A DNA stretch of 45,238 nucleotides. Source: Treponema sp. (GTDB taxonomy: Bacteria; Spirochaetota; Spirochaetia; Treponematales; Treponemataceae). The translations under genes were made by a program, and so were the position numbers. Position 1 is the stretch's first letter; each line of letters begins with the position of its first letter. Below are positions 16,623-24,395 of this stretch, piece by piece. Below the pieces are notes generated by a model, which was not told the origin of the DNA, searched no databases, and saw only the letters and a list, made by a program, of their open reading frames with translations. The stretch covers positions 1 through 45,238 of the forward strand of contig JAFXSM010000037.1 in assembly GCA_017525605.1 (NCBI GenBank), in the 5' to 3' direction.

Positions 16623-17140
16623 TTCATTTGTATCACGGGGAAGGAAAGGGGAAGACGACTGCCGCCATTGGTCTTTCGGTGCGTGCTTTGGGAAACGGGA
16701 TTCCGGTCGTCTTCGTTCAGTTTTTGAAGTCGCGGAATGCCGGCGAGGTAAAAATGCTTGAGAAACTCGGCGCGAAAGTCCTCCGCGGAAAATCGTGCGG
16801 CAAATTCACTTTTCAGATGTCGGACGAAGAAAAAAAATCCACCAGAAAAATCTCCGTTTCGAATTTTAACCGTGCGCTTGAGATTTGTTCCGTTCTTTCC
16901 AAAAAAAATCAGGTGCTTCTCGTCCTCGATGAAATCTGCGCCGCGTGGAACTGCAACATGGTCGATAAAGTCGAATCAGAATATCTCGTGACGAATCCGC
17001 CTGAGAATGTCGAAATCGTCCTGACCGGCAGAAATCCGCCCGAAGTTTTCCTTCGCAAAGCCGATTATGTGACCGAGATGAAAAAAGAAAAGCACCCGTA
17101 CGATTCTGGAATCCTTGCGAGAAAAGGAATCGAGTTTTAA
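16619..17140 (+). CDS. cobA: Cob(I)yrinic acid a,c-diamide adenosyltransferase (CobA/BtuR/CobO)
   Basis: A 173-aa protein with the BtuR P-loop at the very start (MIHLYHGEGKGKTTAAIGL), FVQFLKSRNAGEVKML, LLVLDEICAAWNC and ENVEIVLTGRNPPEVFL followed by ADYVTEMKKEKHPYDSG. It transfers the 5'-deoxyadenosyl group of ATP to the cobalt of the corrinoid. Its start overlaps the end of cbiP (ATGA), so the two are translationally coupled; this places adenosylation next to the CbiP step, which prefers adenosylated substrate. Confidence 0.96.
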   Translation: MIHLYHGEGKGKTTAAIGLSVRALGNGIPVVFVQFLKSRNAGEVKMLEKLGAKVLRGKSCGKFTFQMSDEEKKSTRKISVSNFNRALEICSVLSKKNQVLLVLDEICAAWNCNMVDKVESEYLVTNPPENVEIVLTGRNPPEVFLRKADYVTEMKKEKHPYDSGILARKGIEF

Positions 17141-17159
17141 AAACAAAAAGGAGCCTGTT

Positions 17160-17825
17160 TTGGAAATATTTGAGAATCTTCCGTCGTTCAGCGAAATAAA
17201 GCATCATCTTCCGCTGGAAATCGAAAAAGAGAGCATGAGAATCATAAAAGAGGAACTTTTGCAGAATGGAATTTCTGTTGCAGAAGAAAATGAAAAAGTG
17301 ATTCTCCGCTGCATTCACACTTCTGCTGATTTTGACTACGCGAAAAATCTAGTCTTTTCCGAAAATGCTGTTGCAGTTTTCAAAAAGATTTTGCATGAAG
17401 AGAAGCCTGTCATCGTGACCGACACGAACATGGCTTTTTCGGGAATCTCTTCCGCGTTCTGCGAAAAATTCGGCATTGAAAAATTCTGCTTCATGTCGGA
17501 CGAGGAAGTTGCGGCATGCTCAAAAAAGACTGGTCTTACGCGCGCAGCGTGTTCGGTTGACAAGGCGGCAAGGCTTTTTCGCGACCGAAAAATTGTTTTT
17601 GCAATCGGCAACGCTCCGACCGCGCTCGTCCGAATCCGCCAGCTTTCCGACGCAGGATTTTTGCATCCGTCTTTCGTTGTGGCTTCTCCTGTCGGTTTCG
17701 TGAACGTCATCCAGTCAAAAAATCTCATTTTGCAGAGCGGCTTTGATTTCATCGTCGCGTCAGGAAGAAAAGGCGGCAGCCCGATAGCTGCCGCGATTGT
17801 AAACGCCGTTCTCTATATGGAATAA
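17160..17825 (+). CDS. cbiC: Cobalt-precorrin-8 methylmutase (CbiC/CobH)
   Basis: A 221-aa protein. The TTG at 17160 is chosen because AAAAGGAG ends six bases before it and the family N-terminus fits; the frame could extend upstream into cobA but without support. Signature segments are the catalytic-histidine region LRCIHTSADFDYAKNLVF, VTDTNMAFSGI, FAIGNAPTALVRI, SFVVASPVGFVNV and ASGRKGGSPIAAAIVNA. The enzyme moves the methyl group from C11 to C12 to give cobyrinate. It is the last gene of the plus-strand cluster. Confidence 0.95.
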   Translation: MEIFENLPSFSEIKHHLPLEIEKESMRIIKEELLQNGISVAEENEKVILRCIHTSADFDYAKNLVFSENAVAVFKKILHEEKPVIVTDTNMAFSGISSAFCEKFGIEKFCFMSDEEVAACSKKTGLTRAACSVDKAARLFRDRKIVFAIGNAPTALVRIRQLSDAGFLHPSFVVASPVGFVNVIQSKNLILQSGFDFIVASGRKGGSPIAAAIVNAVLYME

Positions 17826-17863
17826 AAAAGATAGGACAAATGCTGATTTTTACAACTGCATTT

Positions 17864-17967
17864 AAGTGAACATGCGTAGGCGAGGTTCCACTGCCAAAGA
17901 CACTCAGCCACCGCGAAGCGGTACTGCCGTCTTTGGCAGTGGGTTCTCGCCGAAAGCATGTTCACTT
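17864..17967. repeat. Long imperfect inverted repeat between convergent genes
   Basis: The left arm (17864-17901) and right arm (17929-17967) are nearly complementary over about 38 bases, starting AAGTGAACATG outside and CCACTGCCAAAGAC inside, with a 27-base centre holding a small CCGC/GCGG stem. The right arm runs into the stop codon of the minus-strand phosphomutase. It lies between convergent genes, so a two-way terminator is plausible, but its length and lack of T runs also fit a miniature mobile or REP-like element. Confidence 0.75.
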
Positions 17968-19744
17968 ACGCTTTTGCAAGCATGTCTTTGATGTCCTTCG
18001 TGATTGCGTCGCAAACTTTGCCGCTCTCTGCCTTTGCTTTTTCAAGTCCGTTTGCAGAATCAGTTCTTGCGTTGATGTAGAACTTGATTTTCGGTTCTGT
18101 TCCAGACGGGCGGGCAGAAACGATTGTTCCGCCTTCGAGGACGAACTGGAGAACGTTCGACTTCGGAAGAGCAATCGGCGTTTTGTTGTTCGGTGTTTCC
18201 GGGTTGTAAGAAACTGAATTTCCGATGTCCTTCACTTCGAGGACTTTCTTTCCGCCGAGAGTCTTCAAGCCTTCCGTCCTGAGCTTCGTCATGATTCCTG
18301 CCATGACTTCTTTTCCTGCCGAGCCCGGGAAATTCTGAGAAATTGCCCTGTCCTCGAAATATCCGAACTCATTGTACATGTCGTCCAGGTGTTCAAGGAT
18401 TGATTTGCCCTTCGAAGCCCAGTACAAAGTCATCTCGGCGCACATTGCAGCAGCCGAAACTCCGTCTTTGTCCATGACTTCTTTTTCGACCTTGTATCCG
18501 TAAGACTCTTCCAAGCCGAAAACGTATGTTTCTGAGTTGTCTTTTTCGAATTCGTCTTCGACAGCCGCAATCCATTTGAATCCTGTGAGGCATTCATGCT
18601 GCTTTACGCCGTATTTCTTGCAGATGTAGTCTGTGAAAGGAGAAGTGACGATTGAGCGGATACATGCTGAATTTGCAGGCAATTTTCCGAGCTCTTTTCT
18701 TGAGAGGAGAACGTATTCGCAGAGGAGCGCGCCCATCTGGTTTCCAGAGACGAGAACGAATTTTCCGTCCTTTCCTGGGAATGCAGTTCCGAAGCGGTCT
18801 GCGTCAGGGTCTGTCGCCATTACGCAGTCAGCCTTTTCTTTTTCGCCGAGGGCAACTGCAAGCTTGAGTGCCGGTGCTTCCTCCGGGTTCGGCTTTTCGA
18901 CAGTGTGGAATGTGCCGTCCGGGTCTCTCTGCTCTGGAACTGTGATGACTTTGAGTCCCAAGTCTCCGAGGACTTTTTCGACGTGCATTGCGCCTGTTCC
19001 GTGGAGCGGAGTGTAGACGATTTTTACGGACGAAGCCTTTTCTTTTATCAGTTCAGGTCTGAAAAGCTGAGCCTTGCACATCGCCCAGAATTTCTCGTCG
19101 ATTTCTTTGTCGATGAGGACGAGTTTTCCTGATTTTATAGCTTCTTCTTTTGAGATTGTCTTTACGGAAGAAACTTTGTTCACTTCCTCGATGATTCCGA
19201 CATCATGCGGCTCGATTACCTGCGCACCGTTGTCCCAGTATGCCTTGTAGCCGTTGTACTGCGGCGGGTTGTGAGAAGCCGTGACGACAACGCCTGTCTG
19301 TGCCTTCAGCTCGCGGATTGCAAATGAGAGCTCAGGAGTAGGGCGGAGTCCTGTGAAGAGATATGCCTTGATTCCGTTTGCAGCAAGAATGAGGGCTGTT
19401 GCTTCTGCGAAAACGTCAGAATTCTTTCTTGAGTCGTAAGCGACTACTGCTGATAAAGTTCCGTCCTTTGCTTTTTCAGGGAATGCCTTGAGAACGTAGT
19501 TCGCCAAGCCCTGTGTCGCAAGGTTGATTTCGAGCGTGTTCATGCGGTTCGTTCCGCCGCCCATTACACCGCGAAGACCGCCAGTTCCGAATTCGAGCGA
19601 CTGGTAGAATCTGTCCTCGAGTTCCGCCAATGCATCTTTGTCATCAGCTTTTGCGACGAGCTCTTCGACTTCTTTTCTGAATCTCTCGTCCTTTTCGTCA
19701 GCGATGTACTTTTTGGCACGCGCCAAAATTTCTTCTTTTTGCAT
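17966..19744 (-). CDS. Phospho-sugar mutase (phosphoglucomutase/phosphomannomutase, PGM2-like)
   Basis: A 592-aa alpha-D-phosphohexomutase. Residues 51-60 carry EFGTGGLRGV, the phosphoserine loop is VVVTASHNPPQYNGYKAYW (S157), the metal loop is ATDPDADRFG, the sugar loop is GLEESYGY, and the phosphate-binding loop at the end is RPSGTEPKIKFY. The EFGTGGLRG start and the length fit the PGM2-like group, which interconverts glucose 1- and 6-phosphate and related sugars. AAGGAG stands before the ATG. The same-strand gene 30 bases upstream encodes a second, different phosphohexomutase, so the two are probably co-transcribed. Confidence 0.93.
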   Translation of the reverse strand: MQKEEILARAKKYIADEKDERFRKEVEELVAKADDKDALAELEDRFYQSLEFGTGGLRGVMGGGTNRMNTLEINLATQGLANYVLKAFPEKAKDGTLSAVVAYDSRKNSDVFAEATALILAANGIKAYLFTGLRPTPELSFAIRELKAQTGVVVTASHNPPQYNGYKAYWDNGAQVIEPHDVGIIEEVNKVSSVKTISKEEAIKSGKLVLIDKEIDEKFWAMCKAQLFRPELIKEKASSVKIVYTPLHGTGAMHVEKVLGDLGLKVITVPEQRDPDGTFHTVEKPNPEEAPALKLAVALGEKEKADCVMATDPDADRFGTAFPGKDGKFVLVSGNQMGALLCEYVLLSRKELGKLPANSACIRSIVTSPFTDYICKKYGVKQHECLTGFKWIAAVEDEFEKDNSETYVFGLEESYGYKVEKEVMDKDGVSAAAMCAEMTLYWASKGKSILEHLDDMYNEFGYFEDRAISQNFPGSAGKEVMAGIMTKLRTEGLKTLGGKKVLEVKDIGNSVSYNPETPNNKTPIALPKSNVLQFVLEGGTIVSARPSGTEPKIKFYINARTDSANGLEKAKAESGKVCDAITKDIKDMLAKA

Positions 19745-19774
19745 TTTTTTTCTCCTTAAGAAAATAAAAAAAAT

Positions 19775-21661
19775 CTATTTTGCATTATCAGCTTTTGAAA
19801 TCATTTCGGTTTCCCATTCAAGCAGCTCTTTTTCCGCCTGAACGTAGTTCGGAACGGTCGATTTTACGTCCGCCATGATTCTGAAAACTGGTTCCGTTCC
19901 GCTTCCGCGCATCCAGATGAACGCGAGCGGGGATTTGTTTTCGTCGTAGAAAAGAACTTTCAGTCCGCCTTTTCCGCTTATCGAATAGTCTATTACATTT
20001 CGGATTTCTTGTGCGCGGACTGTCGCGATGACTTCGTAAGAGAAGAATCCGTATTTTTCCTTGAGCTCTTCTTTTTTCGTCGCCCATTCTTCCTCGAAAA
20101 CTGCCTGGAAATTCAGCTTGAGCTTCGTGTGGTCTTCCGTCTGAATGTGGAGGATCGCCCTCGGCTCGCTGACTCCCGTGGTCGCGTATTTCGGCAAAGT
20201 GTCGAGCACGTCGATGAGCGTGATGTTGTCCTTGCACGCCTCGTATTTTTCCATCTGACCGCTGCCTTCGCACCAGATGTGGAACAGGCCTTTCCCGTAC
20301 TCGCTGTCCTTGATGACGATGAGCTTGAGAAGCGCGAAGAGCGTGTTGAGCGGGTCTCGCACGGCAGCCGGATGCGTGATGTTTCCGCCGTTCGAGCCTT
20401 CGCCGAGGATTCTGACTTTGTATCCCTCGTTGCGTTTCTCGCGCGCAAGGTTCACTACGTTCGCCTCTCCGACTTCCGCCCTGAACACTTTCGCATTGAA
20501 TACTTCCGCAATGTCCTCGATTCTCATCGATGTCGGGCAGTTCGCAACGACTCCCAGGTTCATTCCGAGACCGAGGTTCGACTTCGTTTCTCCCTGCGAA
20601 TGGTTTTTCTTGAAGAACTGGAGAATCTGGTCTGAATTCGACCAGTTCGAGTCAACGTCGCCTTTGTAAACGTCGTATGCAAGTTCCGAAAGCACCGACA
20701 GCGCGAAAACTTCCTGCGCTTTGAGGATTTCTGCTTTCCTTGTCTTTTCGTTCCATGTGACGAAGTTGCCCCTGTCGCCGTCGCAGTCAGGCATGTAGCC
20801 GAGAATGACCTCGTCGTGTCCTTCGTCGTGCAGCCTTTCCATTTCGCGTGCTACATAGACGAGGTTCTCCGGTTCCGGGATTATTCCGTGGACGATTTTT
20901 CCCGGCTTTTCGTTAATCTGATAGAAATTGATTCCGATTTCTTTCAGGAACGAAGCGTCGATTGAAAGCGTTCGCGATGAGCCGTTCATGTCGCATACTA
21001 CGCCGAGCGGCTTCTCCCCGATCATTCCCCTTGCGACCGCAAAAAAACGGTTCTGCCTTGTGATGTCGTTCGTCGCTGAGATTACCGTCTTTGCGAACGT
21101 CCTGTAAATCGAGCTCGCTTCCCTCATAACGGCGATGCTTTCCGCGAAAACCCAGTCCAAGTCAACGTCCGAGCATTTCTGCCAGAGTTCCTGCATGTGC
21201 TCTTCGATGTCGTCCTGTGCGCATCTTTTTTCGAATTCAGCGATGAGCTTTGCGTTCTCTTCCGGTTTGAGAACTCCGCCGTCATTCAGTCCGAATTTTA
21301 TTCCGTTGTGTCCTATTGGATTGTGGCTTGCAGAAATGTACACGAAGCCGTCTGCCGTGTGCGCGTATGCCATGATTTCCGGCGCGGCGATTATTCCCGC
21401 GTAGCTCACGGCTATTTTCTTCGCCATGAAGATTCTCAGCATCGCGTCTGCAATCTGCGGACCTGTCGGTCGGGTGTCGATTCCGAGTATTACTGCCGGA
21501 TTCCGTTTTTTGTCGAGGATGAAATCTGCAAATACAGATGCGGCTATCGAAGCGATAAGCTTGTCATCCTCGCTTATCATTGGAAAATTATCGTTTTCGT
21601 CTCCAGATTCTGCGAAGACTTTGCGCCAACCAGAGGCTGATAAAATCATGTTGTGTTTCAT
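19775..21661 (-). CDS. Second phosphohexomutase (phosphoglucomutase/phosphomannomutase family)
   Basis: A 628-aa protein, distinct from its neighbour: SASGWRKVF replaces the usual GTxGxR start, the catalytic serine loop is YISASHNPIGHNGIKFG (S112), the metal loop is MPDCDGDRGNFV, and the end carries WMRGSGTEPVFRIMADV. An insert between the domains (residues about 270-420) makes it longer than typical members. It should interconvert hexose 1- and 6-phosphates; the substrate cannot be told from sequence. It is the first gene of a two-gene minus-strand unit and has a -10 box seven bases before the ATG with no ribosome site. Confidence 0.9.
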   Translation of the reverse strand: MKHNMILSASGWRKVFAESGDENDNFPMISEDDKLIASIAASVFADFILDKKRNPAVILGIDTRPTGPQIADAMLRIFMAKKIAVSYAGIIAAPEIMAYAHTADGFVYISASHNPIGHNGIKFGLNDGGVLKPEENAKLIAEFEKRCAQDDIEEHMQELWQKCSDVDLDWVFAESIAVMREASSIYRTFAKTVISATNDITRQNRFFAVARGMIGEKPLGVVCDMNGSSRTLSIDASFLKEIGINFYQINEKPGKIVHGIIPEPENLVYVAREMERLHDEGHDEVILGYMPDCDGDRGNFVTWNEKTRKAEILKAQEVFALSVLSELAYDVYKGDVDSNWSNSDQILQFFKKNHSQGETKSNLGLGMNLGVVANCPTSMRIEDIAEVFNAKVFRAEVGEANVVNLAREKRNEGYKVRILGEGSNGGNITHPAAVRDPLNTLFALLKLIVIKDSEYGKGLFHIWCEGSGQMEKYEACKDNITLIDVLDTLPKYATTGVSEPRAILHIQTEDHTKLKLNFQAVFEEEWATKKEELKEKYGFFSYEVIATVRAQEIRNVIDYSISGKGGLKVLFYDENKSPLAFIWMRGSGTEPVFRIMADVKSTVPNYVQAEKELLEWETEMISKADNAK

Positions 21662-21668
21662 AGCGTGT

Positions 21669-21677
21669 ATTTTATCA
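21669..21677 (-). promoter_or_regulatory. Extended -10 box of phosphohexomutase gene, leaderless arrangement
   Basis: On the minus strand TGATAAAAT ends seven bases before the ATG at 21661. There is no Shine-Dalgarno sequence in the gap. Confidence 0.55.
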
Positions 21678-21800
21678 TGTAAACCTTAAATTGAAAAATA
21701 AAAAGTGCAATGCGAAAATGTCAAGGTGAAAATTTGAAAGAAATATTCTATTATATTTGCTTGTAAAATCAATTTTGTTTAGTTAACCAAGGGGAATAGT

Positions 21801-22967
21801 ATGAATTATACAGACGTTTCTATGCCAAAATCTGGCGATACTGTTGTTGTCGGAATGTCGGGCGGAGTGGATTCAACACTCGTCGCGACATTGCTGAAAG
21901 AGAAGGGGTGCCGCGTCATCGGCGTGACGATGTCGTTGTGGAAGGGCGACCTTCCTCCGCTTCCGAACGGTCAGAAGCTGCACGGTTCCTGCTACGGCCC
22001 TGACGAAAGCGAGGACATTGCCGAGTGCGAGAAATTCTGCGCGGAGCACGGAATTGAATATCATGTAATCGACGTGAAAGATGAATACCACAAGCAGGTT
22101 CTCGAATATTTCAAGGCTGAATACAGGGCAGGGCGCACGCCGAATCCGTGCATAAGGTGCAATTCGCTCATAAAATTCGGTGCGCTCATAAAAGGCGTTG
22201 AGTCTCTCGGCATCGATTACGACTGGTTCTGCACCGGACATTACGCGAAAATCGTTCATCCGACCGAAGGGCTTTGGGGCACCGACGCGAAGCCTGCGAT
22301 GATTGCGTGCGCGTCCGATATCACAAAAGACCAAGCATATTTCCTGTACAGGATTCCGTCCGCAACTCTTGAGAAAGTCCGTTTCCCGCTCGGTTTCACA
22401 GAAAAAAAAGAAGTTTTCAGAATGGCGAAGGAGCGTGGTCTTGCTGCTGCCGAAAAAGCCGAGAGCCAGGATTTCATTCCGCCTGAATATTTCGAGGCAC
22501 TTTTCAAGGACAAGCCGAGCGTTCCCGGAAATATAATCGATTTGGACGGACACGTTCTCGGTCGTCACAAAGGAATCGAGCATTACACGATTGGTCAGCG
22601 GAAGGGGCTTGGAATAAGTGCGCCGTATCCGCTTTACGTCCATTCCATCGACGCGAAAGAGAATCTCGTCGTGCTCGCAAAAGATGACGATTTGAAATGC
22701 TCAGGTCTCATCGCCGATGATTTTGCATGGCCGGGCAACGTCGCCCCTAAAGAAAAATTCGAGGCAATGGTGAAAATCCGCCTTGCCTCTCGCCCTGTGA
22801 AATGCACAATTGAGCCATATTCTCCTTGCGAAAACGAGTCTTTCAACGGGGATGCGTACAAAATCGCTTTTGCTGAGCAGCAGCGTGCTGTCGCACCAGG
22901 CCAGTCGGCTGTCATCTACATTGACGGCGTTATTTCCGGCGGCGGAGTGATTTTCAGGTCATTCTGA
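21801..22967 (+). CDS. mnmA: tRNA-uridine 2-sulfurtransferase (MnmA)
   Basis: A 388-aa enzyme that thiolates U34 of tRNAs for Lys, Glu and Gln. The PP-loop is VVVGMSGGVDSTLVATLL (residues 14-31), followed by the tRNA-binding region, GRTPNPCIRCNSLIKFG with a CxxC pair, CTGHYAKI, DQAYFLYRI, and the C-terminal barrel GQRKGLGIS. AAGGGGAA lies before the ATG. One oddity: where well-studied MnmA proteins have the second catalytic cysteine (SxxxCF), this one reads ESQDFIPPEYF. The CxxC pair might hold an iron-sulfur cluster or serve another sulfur route; this is inference. Confidence 0.93.
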   Translation: MNYTDVSMPKSGDTVVVGMSGGVDSTLVATLLKEKGCRVIGVTMSLWKGDLPPLPNGQKLHGSCYGPDESEDIAECEKFCAEHGIEYHVIDVKDEYHKQVLEYFKAEYRAGRTPNPCIRCNSLIKFGALIKGVESLGIDYDWFCTGHYAKIVHPTEGLWGTDAKPAMIACASDITKDQAYFLYRIPSATLEKVRFPLGFTEKKEVFRMAKERGLAAAEKAESQDFIPPEYFEALFKDKPSVPGNIIDLDGHVLGRHKGIEHYTIGQRKGLGISAPYPLYVHSIDAKENLVVLAKDDDLKCSGLIADDFAWPGNVAPKEKFEAMVKIRLASRPVKCTIEPYSPCENESFNGDAYKIAFAEQQRAVAPGQSAVIYIDGVISGGGVIFRSF

Positions 22968-23109
22968 GCGCAAAAAAAAAGTTTTTCGGAAAAAAACGCA
23001 TATAACAAAAAATTATCAATTTGTTCTGAAAATTTTTGCAGGAAATGAAAAGTTTTAGATAAATAGCCTGTAGAGAATCGATTCTGAAATAAAAAACTAG
23101 AGGTTATTT

Positions 23110-24216
23110 ATGAAAAAGACATTTAAAGACGCTTTCAGATTTTTCGGAAGCGTCGCATTCATTTCTGCTTTGGCTGTCGGCGCGTCAGTTCTTCCGTTTT
23201 CCTGCAAGCTGTCTGACGATGGCGTTGAGGTCGAAACGACGAATGGGGATTCTGTTCCGCCGACACTTGTTTCTTTCTCCGTGCTCAGCGCGAAGAGCGT
23301 GAAGATTGATTTTTCGGAAGAAATTTCGCTCAGCAAAGTCAGCATCAAGGATTCTGATGGGAAATCATGCTCGATTTCTGATTCGTCCGTCGTGATGAGC
23401 AAGGACAAGACTTCCGCCGAGATTCTCCTCGACAACGAGACCGAGACGGGAAAAAGCTACGTCCTGACCGCCGTCGTTTCTGATACGGCAGGAAATTCGC
23501 TGGAACTCAGCCAAGATTTCTTCGGCTACAACGACAAGGTTGCAAGGTTGATTCTGAGCGAGGTTCGCTCAAAGCCGACTGCGAACAAGAGCGATGTTTT
23601 GAAGTCGAGGGTTGAATTTGTCGAATTTTACGTTCTCAATGGCGGAAATCTCTCTGGTCTTGAAGTCGATTTCGGTTATTATTCGAAGTCCTACAAATTC
23701 CCTTCGATAAACGTAAAAACAGGTGAATACATCGTTCTGCATCTCTGCAAATACGGAACGAAATCAAGCGGCTTTATCGACGAAACCGGAAGCAACCTTG
23801 AATTGTCAACTGCATACGAGTGTTCTTCGTCACGCGATTTGTGGTTTGACAATGTTGAAAGAGTCATTGTCGTTCAGAACGATGTCGTCGCGCTTATCGA
23901 TAATAACACTGGGCTTGCGGTTGACGGACTCATGTATTCTGATACTAAAAAAGAGACATGGACTCGTGAGCATCAGAGCGAGCTTGCGTCACTTCTTGCT
24001 TCATCTTCTGTTTGGTCGGGCTCGTCTCCTGAATCCGGAGTTTCTAGCGAGAATACTACGACTGCACGCACATTCTCACGAATCAACATCCCTGAGCTTG
24101 CCGCCGCATACAACCCGGATGACGATGCAGCGATAACAGCCTCAGCTTCTGACTGGATTGTCGCAACGTCTGCAACTCCGGGCGAGGCAAATCTTACAGA
24201 AGCATACACGAAATAA
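23110..24216 (+). CDS. Lipoprotein with Ig-like and lamin-tail-like domains
   Basis: A 368-aa exported protein. The N-terminus is a signal peptide with a relaxed spirochete-type lipobox (LPFSCKL, Cys about 32). Residues about 50-135 look like a Big_5/SbsA Ig-like domain (PPTLVSFSVLSAKSVKIDFS, AVVSDTAGN). Residues 140-280 resemble a lamin-tail domain (LILSEVRSK, VEFVEFYVLNGG, VKTGEYIVLHL, ALIDNNTGLAVDGLMY), found in many secreted bacterial proteins. The C-terminus is low-complexity Ser/Ala/Thr-rich and ends SATPGEAN. AGAGG precedes the ATG. It stands alone; its function is unknown, probably on the cell surface or periplasm. Confidence 0.75.
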   Translation: MKKTFKDAFRFFGSVAFISALAVGASVLPFSCKLSDDGVEVETTNGDSVPPTLVSFSVLSAKSVKIDFSEEISLSKVSIKDSDGKSCSISDSSVVMSKDKTSAEILLDNETETGKSYVLTAVVSDTAGNSLELSQDFFGYNDKVARLILSEVRSKPTANKSDVLKSRVEFVEFYVLNGGNLSGLEVDFGYYSKSYKFPSINVKTGEYIVLHLCKYGTKSSGFIDETGSNLELSTAYECSSSRDLWFDNVERVIVVQNDVVALIDNNTGLAVDGLMYSDTKKETWTREHQSELASLLASSSVWSGSSPESGVSSENTTTARTFSRINIPELAAAYNPDDDAAITASASDWIVATSATPGEANLTEAYTK

Positions 24217-24292
24217 AGAGCGCGTTTGGCGTTTACAAATGGTAATTTGTCAATAATTCTGATAAATTCTCACTGATATAGTTTTTATTGAG

Positions 24293-24317
24293 CCTGTTCG
24301 GAAAAATTCTGGACAGG
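24293..24317 (+). terminator. Weak hairpin after the lamin-tail gene
   Basis: CCTGTTC (24293-24299) pairs with GGACAGG (24311-24317) through one G-U wobble, with an 11-base loop and a T-rich stretch afterwards. The rest of this gap shows only the AGAGGT ribosome site of the next gene. Confidence 0.35.
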
Positions 24318-24395
24318 TCTATTTGTTGAACCTTGGGAAACTTGGTTTTTCATGGTCTTTTTGCTGCAAATTCAGAAATTATTCAGAGGTATTGA

